From Sporosarcina obsidiansis (lineage in GTDB: Bacteria > Bacillota > Bacilli > Bacillales_A > Planococcaceae): a stretch of DNA of 64,000 bases. The translations under genes were made by a program, and so were the position numbers. The notes beneath the pieces are model-generated. The model was given only the letters and a program-made list of their open reading frames with translations, did no database searches and was not told where the DNA came from. Each line of letters opens with the position of its first letter. Position 1 is the stretch's first letter. This document shows, piece by piece, positions 7,268-16,487 of the stretch. The stretch lies in NCBI RefSeq assembly GCF_009651005.1, contig NZ_WHVW01000011.1:38190-102189 (forward strand), read 5' to 3'.

Positions 7268-9682
7268 TCATTTTTTTTCAGGATGATCCGCTCCCTTCTT
7301 GCGTCGCAACTTAACTAATGAAAACACACCAAGCCCTGCGATAAACAGAACCAACACTTCAAGCATCGTATCAAACGCTCGGAAATCACCGAGGATGGTG
7401 TTAACTACATTCAGTCCACCCGCTAATCGCGAGGCTGATTCATAATAGACTGAAATAGAAGGATAGAACGAATGGCCTTGCACTAATAACGCCACTACTG
7501 TAACAACGATGCCAGAAGCCGCTGCGATCAGCCCATTGCGCCATTTCATAGATATAGATTTTCGTTCCACCCGCCATTCTGGCAAAAAATAAAAGCAAAG
7601 CAAAAACAAAACAGTGGTAACCGTCTCTACGATGATTTGCGTCAACGCTAGATCAGGCGCGCGAAAGACAACAAATAAAATCGCGATAGAATATCCGAGT
7701 ACACCATTTAAAATAATGGCCGTAATCCGCGAGCGCGCAAACAAAATCGCAATGCTCGAACACATCATCACGAAAACGATGAGGCCTTCATTGATTTCTA
7801 TTGGTGCATCCTTTGAAAAATCAAACACAAATTGGGGAATACCTACTAATCCGATACCTAGAAATGCAATGAAGAATAGCATGATATACGCCACGTAATC
7901 ACGCACAGAACCAGTCATATAGGTTTTCGTGATCTTTGTTGCCGTTGTTTCCATCCACAATAAAAATGTATTGTACAAACGATCCAACGTCCACTGTAAA
8001 ATACCTAATTGGTAAATACCTTTCCAGTATCGCAAAAAGCGATAGAGGAGCACACCGAGCAATACCACACCAATAGTCATAAAAATGGGCATTTTCCAAC
8101 CATGCCATGCATGAATCTCTGGTACCAATCCGTTCAGGCTTTCAAATTGTGGATACACTGCAAGCATAGCAGGTCCCAAAATATACGTTCCAAGCGTATT
8201 CGGAAAGAAGAAAATCAGTAGAACGAGACTAGCTAATACAAGTGGTGCAACCAACATCTGAATAGGTGCTTCATGTGCAGGGCGCTGTCCAGGAAAAGGC
8301 TCCGGAGTCTTGCCTAAGAAAGACTGGAACACAATAATCATGCAATAAATGAACGTGAAAACACTTCCGATCCAAGCGACAAGTGGGAACAGCAATGCAA
8401 GGGAGTCCATTGTCAGCAAGTTGGCTTCCTTGAGGGAGAGCATCGCTTCAAAAAAAAGTTCCTTACTCAAGAAGCCGTTAAAAGGAGGTAATCCTGCCAT
8501 TGAAAAACTACCGATCAATGCAATAGAGAACGTAATGGGCATGATCGTCGCCAAACCGCCCAACCTTCTGATGTTACGCGTACCGAGCTCATGGTCCAAA
8601 ATCCCAACTACCATGAACAAAGAACCCTTAAACGTCGAATGATTGATTAAATGAAATAACGCCGCAAACGTAGCTGCCGTAAACAGCGCAACATGTGTAC
8701 TCTCTGAAGAAGCGAACGCCAACGATCCGACACCAAGCAAACTCATAATCATGCCAAGCTGACTCACCGTTGAAAAAGCCAGCAACGCTTTCAAGTCTGT
8801 CTGCTTCACCGCATTGACAGAACCCCATATCATGGTTAACAAACCAACACAAGACACAATGTAAAACCACGTAGCATGGCCTGCAAATACAGGCGTAAAA
8901 CGTGCAACAAGATAGATCCCCGCTTTCACCATTGTGGCAGAATGTAGGTACGCACTGACAGGCGTCGGTGCTTCCATCGCATCCGGCAACCAAATATGAA
9001 AAGGAAACTGCGCAGACTTCGTAAACGCACCAATTAAGACAAGTAGCATGGCAGGAACGAAGAGTGAATCTGCCGCTATCACTTCTCGCATTCCAATCAA
9101 TTCCCGTAAACTAAAAGTTTCCGTCATACTGTAAAGCAACAAAAATCCAGCGAGCATGAAAATGCCGCCTGTCACGGTAATCAACATAGACTTTTTTGCG
9201 CCATATCTCGATTGCTTGCGATGATACCAGAAAGCGATAAGCAAGAAGGATGAAATGCTAGTCAGTTCCCAAAACACATATAGCACGATTAAGTTATCAG
9301 ACAAGACAACTCCGAGCATTGCGCCCATAAACAGCAGCAAATATGTATAGAAACGACCAATCGCTTCTCGTTCGGAAAGGTAAAAAATAGAGTAGAGCAC
9401 GACTAAACTACCGATCCCTGTAATCAACAGAGCGAAAATCATACTCAATCCATCTAAATACGTCGAAAAATGGACGTCTGCTGAAGGAATCCATGGAAAA
9501 GTATAAGTATAAGTGGAACCATCTGATAACGAAGGAACTAAACGTAGGAGAAGTATGAATAAGAACAAAGGAACAGCCATTACAAACCAACCGATCCGCC
9601 GACCGGTTAAAAATTTATGTATAAATGGAACCAAACATGCTGCGATAAATGGAATAAAAATTGCCAGCAAGACGGTAATCAA
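7268..9682 (-). CDS. mnhA: Na+/H+ antiporter subunit A (MrpA/MnhA)
   Basis: The 804-residue membrane protein is the large Mrp subunit. Its N-terminal two-thirds is NuoL-like, with YVFWELTSISSFLLIAFWYHR, LPDAMEAPTPVSAYLHSATMVKAG and NHSTFKGSLFMVVG; a C-terminal MbhE-like domain carries FRAPDLALTQIIVETVTTVLF. It is expected to form the ion pathway with MrpD. Translation starts at TTG, seven bases after AGGAGG. It is the first gene of the mnhABCDEFG operon, with a roughly 110-base leader upstream that holds a small hairpin. The usual length of MrpA is about 800, so it is complete. Confidence 0.95.
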   Translation of the reverse strand: MITVLLAIFIPFIAACLVPFIHKFLTGRRIGWFVMAVPLFLFILLLRLVPSLSDGSTYTYTFPWIPSADVHFSTYLDGLSMIFALLITGIGSLVVLYSIFYLSEREAIGRFYTYLLLFMGAMLGVVLSDNLIVLYVFWELTSISSFLLIAFWYHRKQSRYGAKKSMLITVTGGIFMLAGFLLLYSMTETFSLRELIGMREVIAADSLFVPAMLLVLIGAFTKSAQFPFHIWLPDAMEAPTPVSAYLHSATMVKAGIYLVARFTPVFAGHATWFYIVSCVGLLTMIWGSVNAVKQTDLKALLAFSTVSQLGMIMSLLGVGSLAFASSESTHVALFTAATFAALFHLINHSTFKGSLFMVVGILDHELGTRNIRRLGGLATIMPITFSIALIGSFSMAGLPPFNGFLSKELFFEAMLSLKEANLLTMDSLALLFPLVAWIGSVFTFIYCMIIVFQSFLGKTPEPFPGQRPAHEAPIQMLVAPLVLASLVLLIFFFPNTLGTYILGPAMLAVYPQFESLNGLVPEIHAWHGWKMPIFMTIGVVLLGVLLYRFLRYWKGIYQLGILQWTLDRLYNTFLLWMETTATKITKTYMTGSVRDYVAYIMLFFIAFLGIGLVGIPQFVFDFSKDAPIEINEGLIVFVMMCSSIAILFARSRITAIILNGVLGYSIAILFVVFRAPDLALTQIIVETVTTVLFLLCFYFLPEWRVERKSISMKWRNGLIAAASGIVVTVVALLVQGHSFYPSISVYYESASRLAGGLNVVNTILGDFRAFDTMLEVLVLFIAGLGVFSLVKLRRKKGADHPEKK

Positions 9683-9691
9683 CCTTACACC

Positions 9692-9810
9692 TCCTATAAA
9701 AAACTATGTTAATGCTTCAAACAATCTAAACCCTCTTGACTGAACAGCATTCGTTATGGATAATGGGACTCTAAGTAGAGGGTTCATTCTCTACTGAAAA
9801 TTATACACTA
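9692..9810 (-). promoter_or_regulatory. Mrp operon promoter and leader region
   Basis: On the minus strand a TATAAT lies at about 9803-9808 without a good -35. The leader that follows carries an AGTAGAG/CTCTACT 7-bp hairpin with an 8-base loop. No U-run follows it, so it is not an obvious terminator. I recognise no known riboswitch here. The rest of 9683-9958 holds the divergent upstream region of the Usp-domain gene. Confidence 0.35.
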
Positions 9811-9958
9811 TTTTACACGATCCCGCATAGAAAACGCGGCCACCCCCTGTAAACTAGCTAGTAGATAGATTGTGATATGGCGTAATCCATACACAACGTT
9901 AAACGGATTCAATGAAAAATCAATAAACTTATCGAATACGAAGAGGTGAAGAGTCATT

Positions 9959-10633
9959 ATGGGCAAAATGAAAAGCCGTATGGACGAGAGCATTCTCGTT
10001 TGTGTGTATTACGGTCCAAATGGTGAACGTCTCATTAAAAGAGGATATAAAATTGCGGCGATCATGGATTGTCCACTGTATATCTTGACTGTCGATTCGG
10101 CACCACTGGATGACTTTGATGCAGAGAAATCGGAATACATTGATCGCTGGAAAGAACTTGCTGAAGAGTTGGACGTAGAAGCATTCATTATCCGCGACGA
10201 CGAAAAACGTCCTACCGCAAAAGTCATCAAAGAAGTCGCCCACCATTATGGCATTACACAAATCATCATTGGCCAAACCGCACAAAGTCGTTGGGAAGAA
10301 ATCACGAAAGGTTCATTCATGAATGTCTTGCTACGAGAAATTTCATTCGTTGATTTCCATGTCGTCTCCGTAGACCGTGCCATTAAACATGAAGTGGAAG
10401 GGTCTTTTGAAAAGGGTGTGCGGGCCTATCTAGTCCCAGATGGTGATAGCTTTCGTATAAATTTCACACTATCCAAACACGCACAATATGAAGGAATCTT
10501 CTTCAAGGAAATCGGTACTGACTTCAATAATGGTATTTTCAAATTCATTCAGAACAATAGAATTTGCCAAGTTCATATTGAGGATGATGAAGTGCTGGAA
10601 CCAAATAAAATCCAGTGTAAAATTCATGATTGA
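9959..10633 (+). CDS. Usp-domain protein (KdpD-type Usp module)
   Basis: The 224-residue product has an N-terminal alpha/beta fold (about 10-135) resembling the Usp module of KdpD sensor kinases: ESILVCVYYGPNGERLIKRG, then ITQIIIGQTAQSRWEEITKGS, where GQTAQSR parallels the G-x2-G-x-S/R ATP loop. The C-terminal 85 residues are unrecognised. No kinase or potassium-channel domain is present. It is divergent from the Mrp operon, so a link to ion homeostasis is plausible but unproven. An AGAGGTGAAG site precedes the ATG; a factor-independent terminator follows. Confidence 0.65.
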   Translation: MGKMKSRMDESILVCVYYGPNGERLIKRGYKIAAIMDCPLYILTVDSAPLDDFDAEKSEYIDRWKELAEELDVEAFIIRDDEKRPTAKVIKEVAHHYGITQIIIGQTAQSRWEEITKGSFMNVLLREISFVDFHVVSVDRAIKHEVEGSFEKGVRAYLVPDGDSFRINFTLSKHAQYEGIFFKEIGTDFNNGIFKFIQNNRICQVHIEDDEVLEPNKIQCKIHD

Positions 10634-10663
10634 AGAAGCATCTCAATAAGAAAAGACATGGAA

Positions 10664-10704
10664 ACAAGTGACAACAGCCAATTGGTTGTTCGTCGCTTGT
10701 TTTT
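10664..10704 (+). terminator. Terminator after the Usp-domain gene
   Basis: ACAAGTGAC and a partner ending in CGCTTGT pair across a GCCAATTGG loop region and are followed by TTTTT. The stem has mismatches. Confidence 0.55.
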
Positions 10705-10811
10705 AATTGGAATAGAAACGAGTTCAATGCGAGTAAAAAACTGGCAATGCACAATAAATCACCTGACCGAACGTACCAATTGGTTGGATAGTGTAGACAG
10801 CATATTTCATA

Positions 10812-10855
10812 AACAAAAGCACCTCCATCACGTTGAAACGTAATGGAGATGCTAC
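10812..10855 (-). terminator. Terminator after murB
   Basis: Read on the minus strand, AGCATCTCCATTACGT and ACGTGATGGAGGTGCT form a nearly perfect 16-bp stem with a four-base loop, followed by TTTTGTTT. Confidence 0.78.
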
Positions 10856-10860
10856 ATGTA

Positions 10861-11781
10861 TCATTCGGAAAGTTCTTCCCCGACGATTTTGACTTCCATT
10901 TCTAGGTCAATTCCAAACTTCTTCTTTACTTCTTCTTTCACCATTTGAATGGTCTGGATATAATCAGTGGCCGTTGCGTTCTTCTTGTTGACAATGAATC
11001 CAGCGTGTTTCGTGGATACTTCCGCTCCACCGAATCCCTTGCCCTGCAGCCCGCTATCTTGAATCAGCTTCCCCGCAAAATAACCTGGAGGCCGCTTGAA
11101 GACACTGCCTGCAGAAGGATATTCCAACGGTTGCTTGGATTCACGCTGAAAAGTTAAGTCTGCTACAGTTGCATCAATATCACACTGTACTCCAGGCGTT
11201 AATTGGAATTCTGCGGACAAGACGTAGTAGCCCTTCGTTGTAATGATACTTTTTCGATAGCCAAGTTCCAATTCTTCTTTGGAGAGAACAAAAACTTTCC
11301 CCGTATGATCCATCACCGTGGCTTGTGTAATGATATCCTTAATTTCACCGCCGTACGCGCCAGCGTTCATAGCCATTGCTCCACCGATCGAACCTGGAAT
11401 ACCACATGCAAACTCTAAACCAGTCAAACAAGCCTTTGCTGCTTCCTTGGATGCATCGATGATATGGGCTCCAGCTTCTGCTATCATCGTTGTACCATCA
11501 ATTTGAATTTTATTGAGATTAGCCATATAGAGGACAATACCTCGAACTCCACCATCTCGTACAACCATATTTGAACCATTACCAAGTAATAAAATGGGTA
11601 TGTTTTGTTCATAAGCATAGGTGACAACTGTTTGTACTTCTTCTATAGTTCCAGGTGCTGCGACGACATCCGCTTTCCCACCTAGACGAGTTTTCGTATA
11701 TTTGTTCAGCGGTTCATCGAGCAATAACCAACCGTCCTGTATTTTCATTTGAAGCTCTTGAAACCAGCGATGTTTTGACAT
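10861..11781 (-). CDS. murB: UDP-N-acetylenolpyruvoylglucosamine reductase MurB
   Basis: The 306-residue cytoplasmic FAD enzyme catalyses the NADPH-dependent reduction that produces UDP-N-acetylmuramate in peptidoglycan synthesis. Visible features include the FAD-binding LLLGNGSNMVVRDGGVRG and GIPGSIGGAMAMNAGAYGGE. The catalytic Ser lies in YPSAGSVFKRP, and GGAEVSTKHAGFIVN follows. The length and the missing Tyr loop are those of type II MurB enzymes of Bacillales. The gene is monocistronic, with a strong terminator downstream, and is divergent from the YceI gene. Confidence 0.96.
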   Translation of the reverse strand: MSKHRWFQELQMKIQDGWLLLDEPLNKYTKTRLGGKADVVAAPGTIEEVQTVVTYAYEQNIPILLLGNGSNMVVRDGGVRGIVLYMANLNKIQIDGTTMIAEAGAHIIDASKEAAKACLTGLEFACGIPGSIGGAMAMNAGAYGGEIKDIITQATVMDHTGKVFVLSKEELELGYRKSIITTKGYYVLSAEFQLTPGVQCDIDATVADLTFQRESKQPLEYPSAGSVFKRPPGYFAGKLIQDSGLQGKGFGGAEVSTKHAGFIVNKKNATATDYIQTIQMVKEEVKKKFGIDLEMEVKIVGEELSE

Positions 11782-11882
11782 CTACATCCAGTCCTTTCAC
11801 TTTACCTGTTCCCATTGGCGGAAACATTCTTATCACTATATTAGTATGCTTGCATTCGGACTTTTTGACAAGGTTTTTCATT

Positions 11883-11911
11883 TTGACATTTACGAGATTT
11901 TCCATTACAGT
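11883..11911 (+). promoter_or_regulatory. Sigma-A promoter of the YceI-family gene
   Basis: A perfect TTGACA (11883-11888) is followed after 17 bases by TACAGT (11906-11911). The GTG start lies 35 bases downstream of the -10. Confidence 0.65.
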
Positions 11912-11945
11912 TTACATAACTAAAGTCCTACAAGGAGGAGTGAAA

Positions 11946-12476
11946 GTGAATAAATGGAAAGTAGATCCTGCCAAGTCAACAGTTGGTTTTTCAGTAGTTC
12001 ATATGATGGTCTCAAGTGTGACAGGAACGTTCGAAGACTTTTCTGGTGAAATAGAAGGGAATCTTGCAGACTTATCGAAAAGCTTCATTCAGTTCCAGGT
12101 CAATGTTGGCTCAATTCAAACGGACAATAAGGAACGTGATCTGCATTTATGCTCAAAAGATTTTTTTGATGCGCAAACTTTTCCTTATATGACGTTCTTC
12201 TCTAGATCGATCTATCTTGATAAAGAAGGCATTTACAGAATGACCGGAGATTTAACTATTAAACAGATAACAAAGAAAATATTGTTTTGTATCACTTCTT
12301 TAGAAACTAGTTCGTCCGAAGCTCGCTACGAGGTGGAAGGGACGATCAAGAGAAAAGAGTTTGGATTGACCTGGAACCGTGCGATTGAAGCTGGCGGTGT
12401 AATGGTCGGAGATACGATTGATATAAAGATGACGATCATCGTGAACAAGAGTAGTGAGGATCGTACTGTACAATAA
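11946..12476 (+). CDS. YceI-family lipid-binding-fold protein
   Basis: The 176-residue product begins MNKWKVDPAKSTVGFSVVHMMVSSVTGTF, the standard opening of YceI proteins (W-x-D-x2-H/KS-x2-F-x-V-x-H). The rest alternates strands of a lipocalin-like barrel that binds polyisoprenoids in characterised members. There is no signal peptide, so it is probably cytoplasmic. GTG is the start because AAGGAGGAG lies six bases upstream; the open frame continues further 5' without a usable site. It is divergent from murB and ends at a hairpin shared with the gene opposite. Confidence 0.88.
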   Translation: MNKWKVDPAKSTVGFSVVHMMVSSVTGTFEDFSGEIEGNLADLSKSFIQFQVNVGSIQTDNKERDLHLCSKDFFDAQTFPYMTFFSRSIYLDKEGIYRMTGDLTIKQITKKILFCITSLETSSSEARYEVEGTIKRKEFGLTWNRAIEAGGVMVGDTIDIKMTIIVNKSSEDRTVQ

Positions 12477-12479
12477 AAT

Positions 12480-12524
12480 AACAGCAGTCAAAATGCGGAA
12501 ATCACATGTCGACTGCTGTTTTCT
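12480..12524. terminator. Shared terminator between the YceI and FrnE-like genes
   Basis: AACAGCAGTC (12480-12489) and GACTGCTGTT (12511-12520) form a 10-bp perfect stem. TTTTC follows on the plus strand and ATTTTATTG on the minus strand, so it can serve both convergent genes. Confidence 0.7.
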
Positions 12525-12533
12525 CATACAAAT

Positions 12534-13241
12534 TTACAAATCACATGAACCATCATCACATTGACTTCCAGAGTCTTTACCTAGCATCTGCAATGCTGGT
12601 TTGATTCCTTCCTCTTCCGCAATCTTTTCGAGTGCTTCTACAAATGCTTCGGTAGACTGCGCTCCAGAAATTGCATACTTCCGATTGATGACAAAGAAAG
12701 GCACTCCTTGCACTCCAATCTTACGTGCTTCTTCAATATCCGCCTGTACGTCCTTCACAAAGTCGTCGCTATGAAGCATCGCTTTCGTCTGCTCTGCATT
12801 CAGACCTGCTTCTTCTGCAATCGCCACAAGCACTTGCTCTGTATCGATGCGCTCACCTTCCACAAAGTAGCCATGTAGCAAACGTTCCGTCACTTGCGCC
12901 TCTACTTCATATTGTTGAGCAAATTTAGCTAAGCGATGAGCATCCATCGTATTGGATGTCTTCATTTTATTTACTTGAAAATTAAGCCCCACAGTTTTTG
13001 CTTGCTCTTCAATATTTCTCATCATATTTTCAGCTTCTGCTAAACTAACACTAAATTTTCCAGCTAATCCTTCCAATAACGATAGATCAGAAGCAACCGG
13101 TGTATTTGGATCCAGCTGATAGGCCTTATACTGAACCTCCACTTTTCCCTCTAAGCCAGCTTGCTTTACTGATTGCTCCAAGCGTCTTTTTCCAATATAA
13201 CAAAACGGACAAACATAATCGGACCATACTTCAATTTTCAT
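12534..13241 (-). CDS. DsbA-family oxidoreductase, FrnE-like
   Basis: The 235-residue product starts MKIEVWSDYVCPFCYIGKRRLE; the CPFC active site at residues 11-14 and the missing signal peptide are typical of cytoplasmic FrnE-type DsbA proteins. The helical insertion is present, and the cis-Pro loop GVQGVPFFVINRKYAISGAQ follows at about 177-197. The extreme C-terminus carries two further Cys (SQCDDGSCDL). FrnE proteins act as thiol oxidoreductases or isomerases; the substrate is unknown. The start follows AAAGGTGGCGGG. Confidence 0.9.
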   Translation of the reverse strand: MKIEVWSDYVCPFCYIGKRRLEQSVKQAGLEGKVEVQYKAYQLDPNTPVASDLSLLEGLAGKFSVSLAEAENMMRNIEEQAKTVGLNFQVNKMKTSNTMDAHRLAKFAQQYEVEAQVTERLLHGYFVEGERIDTEQVLVAIAEEAGLNAEQTKAMLHSDDFVKDVQADIEEARKIGVQGVPFFVINRKYAISGAQSTEAFVEALEKIAEEEGIKPALQMLGKDSGSQCDDGSCDL

Positions 13242-13339
13242 TCATCCCGCCACCTTTCTAATCTCTATTTTAGAATTAAGAAAACTTGGCAACAATATAA
13301 ATGCTTGGAACAATTGAAATTGAAGAATGAGGTGTAGAA

Positions 13340-14719
13340 ATGAATGAATCATTATGGCTTGCAACCGCTTATCCGCGTGAAGCATACCCCGTAGTAGATG
13401 GAGATCTTACGTGTGAAGTTTTAGTCATTGGAGGAGGACTTAGCGGCCTGGCAAATGCCTATTTCTTAGCGCAACAAGGGAAAGACGTCATTTTATTAGA
13501 AAAGAATACAATTTTACACGGAGCGACAGGCAACTCAACTGGTAAATTAACAGCGCAACATGATCTGGTGTATGCGGATTTGATTGAGCAATTTGATGTA
13601 GAAAGTGCAAAGACTTATTTCAACGCCAATGAAAACGCCATCCAATTCGCACGCTCCATCGCGGATGCCAATGAAATACAGAACGCTCATTCCGTTCTTT
13701 TTTCTCAATCTGCAGAAGGTACTGACCTCTTACTAAGAGAGAAAAAAGCATACGAAGCGATAGGCATACCGTTTACACTAGGAGGCAAGGCAGCTGATTT
13801 ACCTTTTGAAACATCCAAGACATTACGATTAGAAAATGAATCGCAAATTCATCCTGTTCGTTTTGGTCAAAAGTTAGCGCAGCTCGCACAGAAGGCAGGT
13901 GCACGGATATTTGAACTTGCCCAAGTCGCGGCACTGGATACAGATCGCCATTTCGTCAAACTGTCGTCTTCCAAGGAAATTCGTTACCGCCAGCTCATCA
14001 TCTGCTCACATTATCCAATCGAAGCACTGGAAGGGATGCAAATTCTCAAATTAGACGTAGAACGATCCTATATTGCAGCAGCAAAAACAACTACTCCTTT
14101 TGATCATCAATATATCGCGGTGGACAATCCGAAGCGCTCCATACGCACGACGACCATTGATGGGCAATCGTATTTATTACTGTCTGCAGAATCCCATCCC
14201 GCAGGTGCAGATAAAGACACACAGATCCATTATGACCGCATCACAGACGATTTGAAGACTACCTTACAGCATTCCGATGTCGTCTATAAATGGTCAGCTC
14301 AAGATCCATCGACACCTGACTTAGTACCCTATGCTGGAGCTATTTCAACAGCTTCTCCTGACGTCTACATTAGTACAGGCTACCGGAAATGGGGGCTATC
14401 GAATTCCCTAGCCAGCGCACAAATCATTTCAGATGCAATTGTAGGACGGCATAATCCAGCTAGCAACCTGTATTCCCCTGGTCGTACAGATTTCGGCGCG
14501 TTATTTAGCAGAGCACTGTTATTGACAGGTCGCACAGTAAAAGAATTTGCGGGAGGTCATATTACACGTACCGACTCACCAATTTGCACGCATATGGGGT
14601 GCCGGACTCGTTGGAATAAAGGCGATAATACATGGGATTGTCCTTGTCACGGCTCCCGTTTCCGTGCAGATGGATCTGTGCTTGAAGGCCCTGCTACCGA
14701 GCCACTTAATTTAAACTAA
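13340..14719 (+). CDS. FAD-dependent oxidoreductase with C-terminal Rieske domain
   Basis: The 459-residue product has an N-terminal DAO-type FAD fold with the dinucleotide motif VLVIGGGLSGLANAYF near residue 30. A Rieske [2Fe-2S] domain occupies the last 75 residues, with CTHMGC and CPCHGSRF as the Cys/His ligand boxes. Flavin-plus-Rieske proteins of this type are common in Bacillales; the donor and acceptor are not established. There is no signal peptide. It is shorter than many relatives (about 500) but keeps all core motifs. It converges with ppaC on a shared terminator. Confidence 0.9.
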   Translation: MNESLWLATAYPREAYPVVDGDLTCEVLVIGGGLSGLANAYFLAQQGKDVILLEKNTILHGATGNSTGKLTAQHDLVYADLIEQFDVESAKTYFNANENAIQFARSIADANEIQNAHSVLFSQSAEGTDLLLREKKAYEAIGIPFTLGGKAADLPFETSKTLRLENESQIHPVRFGQKLAQLAQKAGARIFELAQVAALDTDRHFVKLSSSKEIRYRQLIICSHYPIEALEGMQILKLDVERSYIAAAKTTTPFDHQYIAVDNPKRSIRTTTIDGQSYLLLSAESHPAGADKDTQIHYDRITDDLKTTLQHSDVVYKWSAQDPSTPDLVPYAGAISTASPDVYISTGYRKWGLSNSLASAQIISDAIVGRHNPASNLYSPGRTDFGALFSRALLLTGRTVKEFAGGHITRTDSPICTHMGCRTRWNKGDNTWDCPCHGSRFRADGSVLEGPATEPLNLN

Positions 14720-14724
14720 AAAAA

Positions 14725-14770
14725 GACTGTATAGAAACCGATTTACGATTTTCTATACAGTCCTTTTATT
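14725..14770. terminator. Bidirectional terminator (Rieske oxidoreductase / ppaC)
   Basis: GACTGTATAGAAA and TTTCTATACAGTC form a 13-bp perfect stem. It is preceded by an A-run and followed by CTTTTATT, so it works in both directions. Confidence 0.82.
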
Positions 14771-15695
14771 ATGAAAGTGCTTCAGTTAAGACCGGCACAA
14801 TTTGCTTTTTGCGCGACACAATTCCTTTGAGCAACGCGGAATTATTATCAAACGATACATTAAATGCAGAGCCTGCACGTTCCGCTTCCTTACCTAATGC
14901 AATGATGACAGAATCACTATTAATAATGTCTGTTACTACAAATAAGAATAAGTCAAGATTCTTCTGTTCAATCACTTGAAGAAGCAACTCTTCCAGTTCA
15001 GCTTGCCGTCCCAAAATATCCTGCAGATCCACCGCATTCACTTGTGCGATTTCCATTTTGATATCACCAAAGATAAATTCTTTCGCATCAAGACCGACTA
15101 ATTCTTGTACTGGAGTGGCACTCAAGTCTGCCCCTGCTTTCAACATAGCAAGACCGTATACAGCGGCATCGACTTCAGCAATAGCTGCCAATTCGTCAGC
15201 TGCTACTCGATCTTGCTCAGTGAAGGTCGGTGATTTAAATAGCAAGGAATCCGATACAATCGCAGATAGCATGAGACCTGCAATATTCTTTGGTATCTCG
15301 ATTCCATGTTCTTTAAATAACTTATTCAGAATCGTTGCCGTACAACCAACTGGTTCTGCACGGTAATATAATGGATCATTCGTTTGAAAGTTCGCAATCC
15401 GGTGATGGTCAATAACTTCCAACACCTGTACTTCGTCCAAATCATCGACACTTTGTTGCTTCTCATTATGATCAACCAAGATCACCTGTGATACTTCTGG
15501 TGAAGCTTTTTCAATCAGGCGCGGTGCTTCAAAACCGAAAGTTTCAAGTGCATACGCCGTTTCTTTAGAAATATTTCCCAAACGGACTGCTTCTGCATCG
15601 ACTCCTATTTGCTGTTTTAAATATGCATACGTAATAGCAGATGCAATCGAATCCGTATCCGGGTTTTTATGCCCGATAACTAACACTTTTGACAT
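14769..15695 (-). CDS. ppaC: Manganese-dependent inorganic pyrophosphatase
   Basis: The 308-residue family II pyrophosphatase hydrolyses PPi to two phosphates and drives biosynthetic reactions forward. Metal and active-site motifs are in place: [13 protein letters not shown] near the N-terminus, VDHNE at about 75, and the DHH box VIDHHRI near residue 97. The DHHA2 domain ends with SRKKQIVP, the conserved phosphate-binding element. The length is normal. It lies 53 bp downstream of nsrR on the same strand. The start follows AGGAGGAATTG. Confidence 0.96.
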   Translation of the reverse strand: MSKVLVIGHKNPDTDSIASAITYAYLKQQIGVDAEAVRLGNISKETAYALETFGFEAPRLIEKASPEVSQVILVDHNEKQQSVDDLDEVQVLEVIDHHRIANFQTNDPLYYRAEPVGCTATILNKLFKEHGIEIPKNIAGLMLSAIVSDSLLFKSPTFTEQDRVAADELAAIAEVDAAVYGLAMLKAGADLSATPVQELVGLDAKEFIFGDIKMEIAQVNAVDLQDILGRQAELEELLLQVIEQKNLDLFLFVVTDIINSDSVIIALGKEAERAGSAFNVSFDNNSALLKGIVSRKKQIVPVLTEALS

Positions 15696-15748
15696 TCTTC
15701 AATTCCTCCTAATTCACTCTGTTTACTATTTATATCTTATCACACTAT

Positions 15749-16195
15749 TCAAGATTGACTAGTGGGAAATAATAAAGCATGGATATCTTCAGCATTATGA
15801 AGAAAGTCAGCGATCGTATAGCGATCCAGCACGGCAAAATAAGCTTGGAGCGCTTCATATAATACACCCTTCAAATGGCAGGCCGATGACAACACACACA
15901 GGTTTTTATTCGGATCAAAACATTCGACCAAATGAAAATCGTCTTCCGTTTTGCGAACGAGCTCACCGACATTTATGTCCTTGGGATCTATACTAAGACG
16001 AATTCCTCCGCCACGGCCACGAATCGTTTCAATTAACTGTAACTTCCCCAACTCATGGACAATCTTTGTGAGGTGATTTTTAGAGATTTGATAAGCATCC
16101 GAGATTTCTTGCACGGTGGATAATTCATCAGGTTGTTTGGATGCTAGAAAAATTAGAACACGCAGCGAATAATCCGTATACATTGTTAAACGCAT
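15749..16195 (-). CDS. nsrR: NsrR, nitric-oxide-sensing Rrf2-family repressor
   Basis: The 148-residue Rrf2 protein has an N-terminal winged helix (MRLTMYTDYSLRVLIFLA) and three Fe-S ligand cysteines at 92, 100 and 106, the positions used by Bacillus subtilis NsrR. RGRGGGIRLS is the wing. NsrR holds an Fe-S cluster that reacts with NO, relieving repression of hmp. The divergent hmp gene with an NsrR-like box supports the assignment. It precedes ppaC by 53 bp. Confidence 0.93.
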   Translation of the reverse strand: MRLTMYTDYSLRVLIFLASKQPDELSTVQEISDAYQISKNHLTKIVHELGKLQLIETIRGRGGGIRLSIDPKDINVGELVRKTEDDFHLVECFDPNKNLCVLSSACHLKGVLYEALQAYFAVLDRYTIADFLHNAEDIHALLFPTSQS

Positions 16196-16297
16196 AATAT
16201 CACCACTTTCACTTCTCTTTCTATTATAACATTTCCGAGCAAAAAATCCTTATCTACAGTAGCAAGTCAGACGAAAGATGTGATGGTTTCACTCGGT

Positions 16298-16312
16298 GTA
16301 TAAACTATATAC
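16298..16312. promoter_or_regulatory. AT-rich inverted repeat between nsrR and hmp
   Basis: GTATA and TATAC flank AACTA to form a small perfect dyad in the 292-bp nsrR-hmp spacer. It could be a second regulator site. I recognise no specific consensus. Confidence 0.3.
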
Positions 16313-16408
16313 AGCCGGTTATCATTAAAAGGTAACTACTTTATCCTAATCACATTATATGTCAGCTTATTGAATGAACTGTGTCCATTTTTTGTATTCT
16401 ATTTAAAC

Positions 16409-16425
16409 ATGTATTTTATATATAG
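16409..16425 (+). promoter_or_regulatory. NsrR operator upstream of hmp
   Basis: The 17 bases ATGTATTTTATATATAG match the published B. subtilis NsrR consensus (ATRTATYTTAAATATAT) at 15 of 17 positions. The site lies 62 bases ahead of the chosen hmp start, where it would overlap a promoter -10. Confidence 0.7.
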
Positions 16426-16487
16426 CTTTTAACCAGCGAATGTTTTATGATAGGAACATCAAATACGGAAAGGTTGTGCATTACCTT

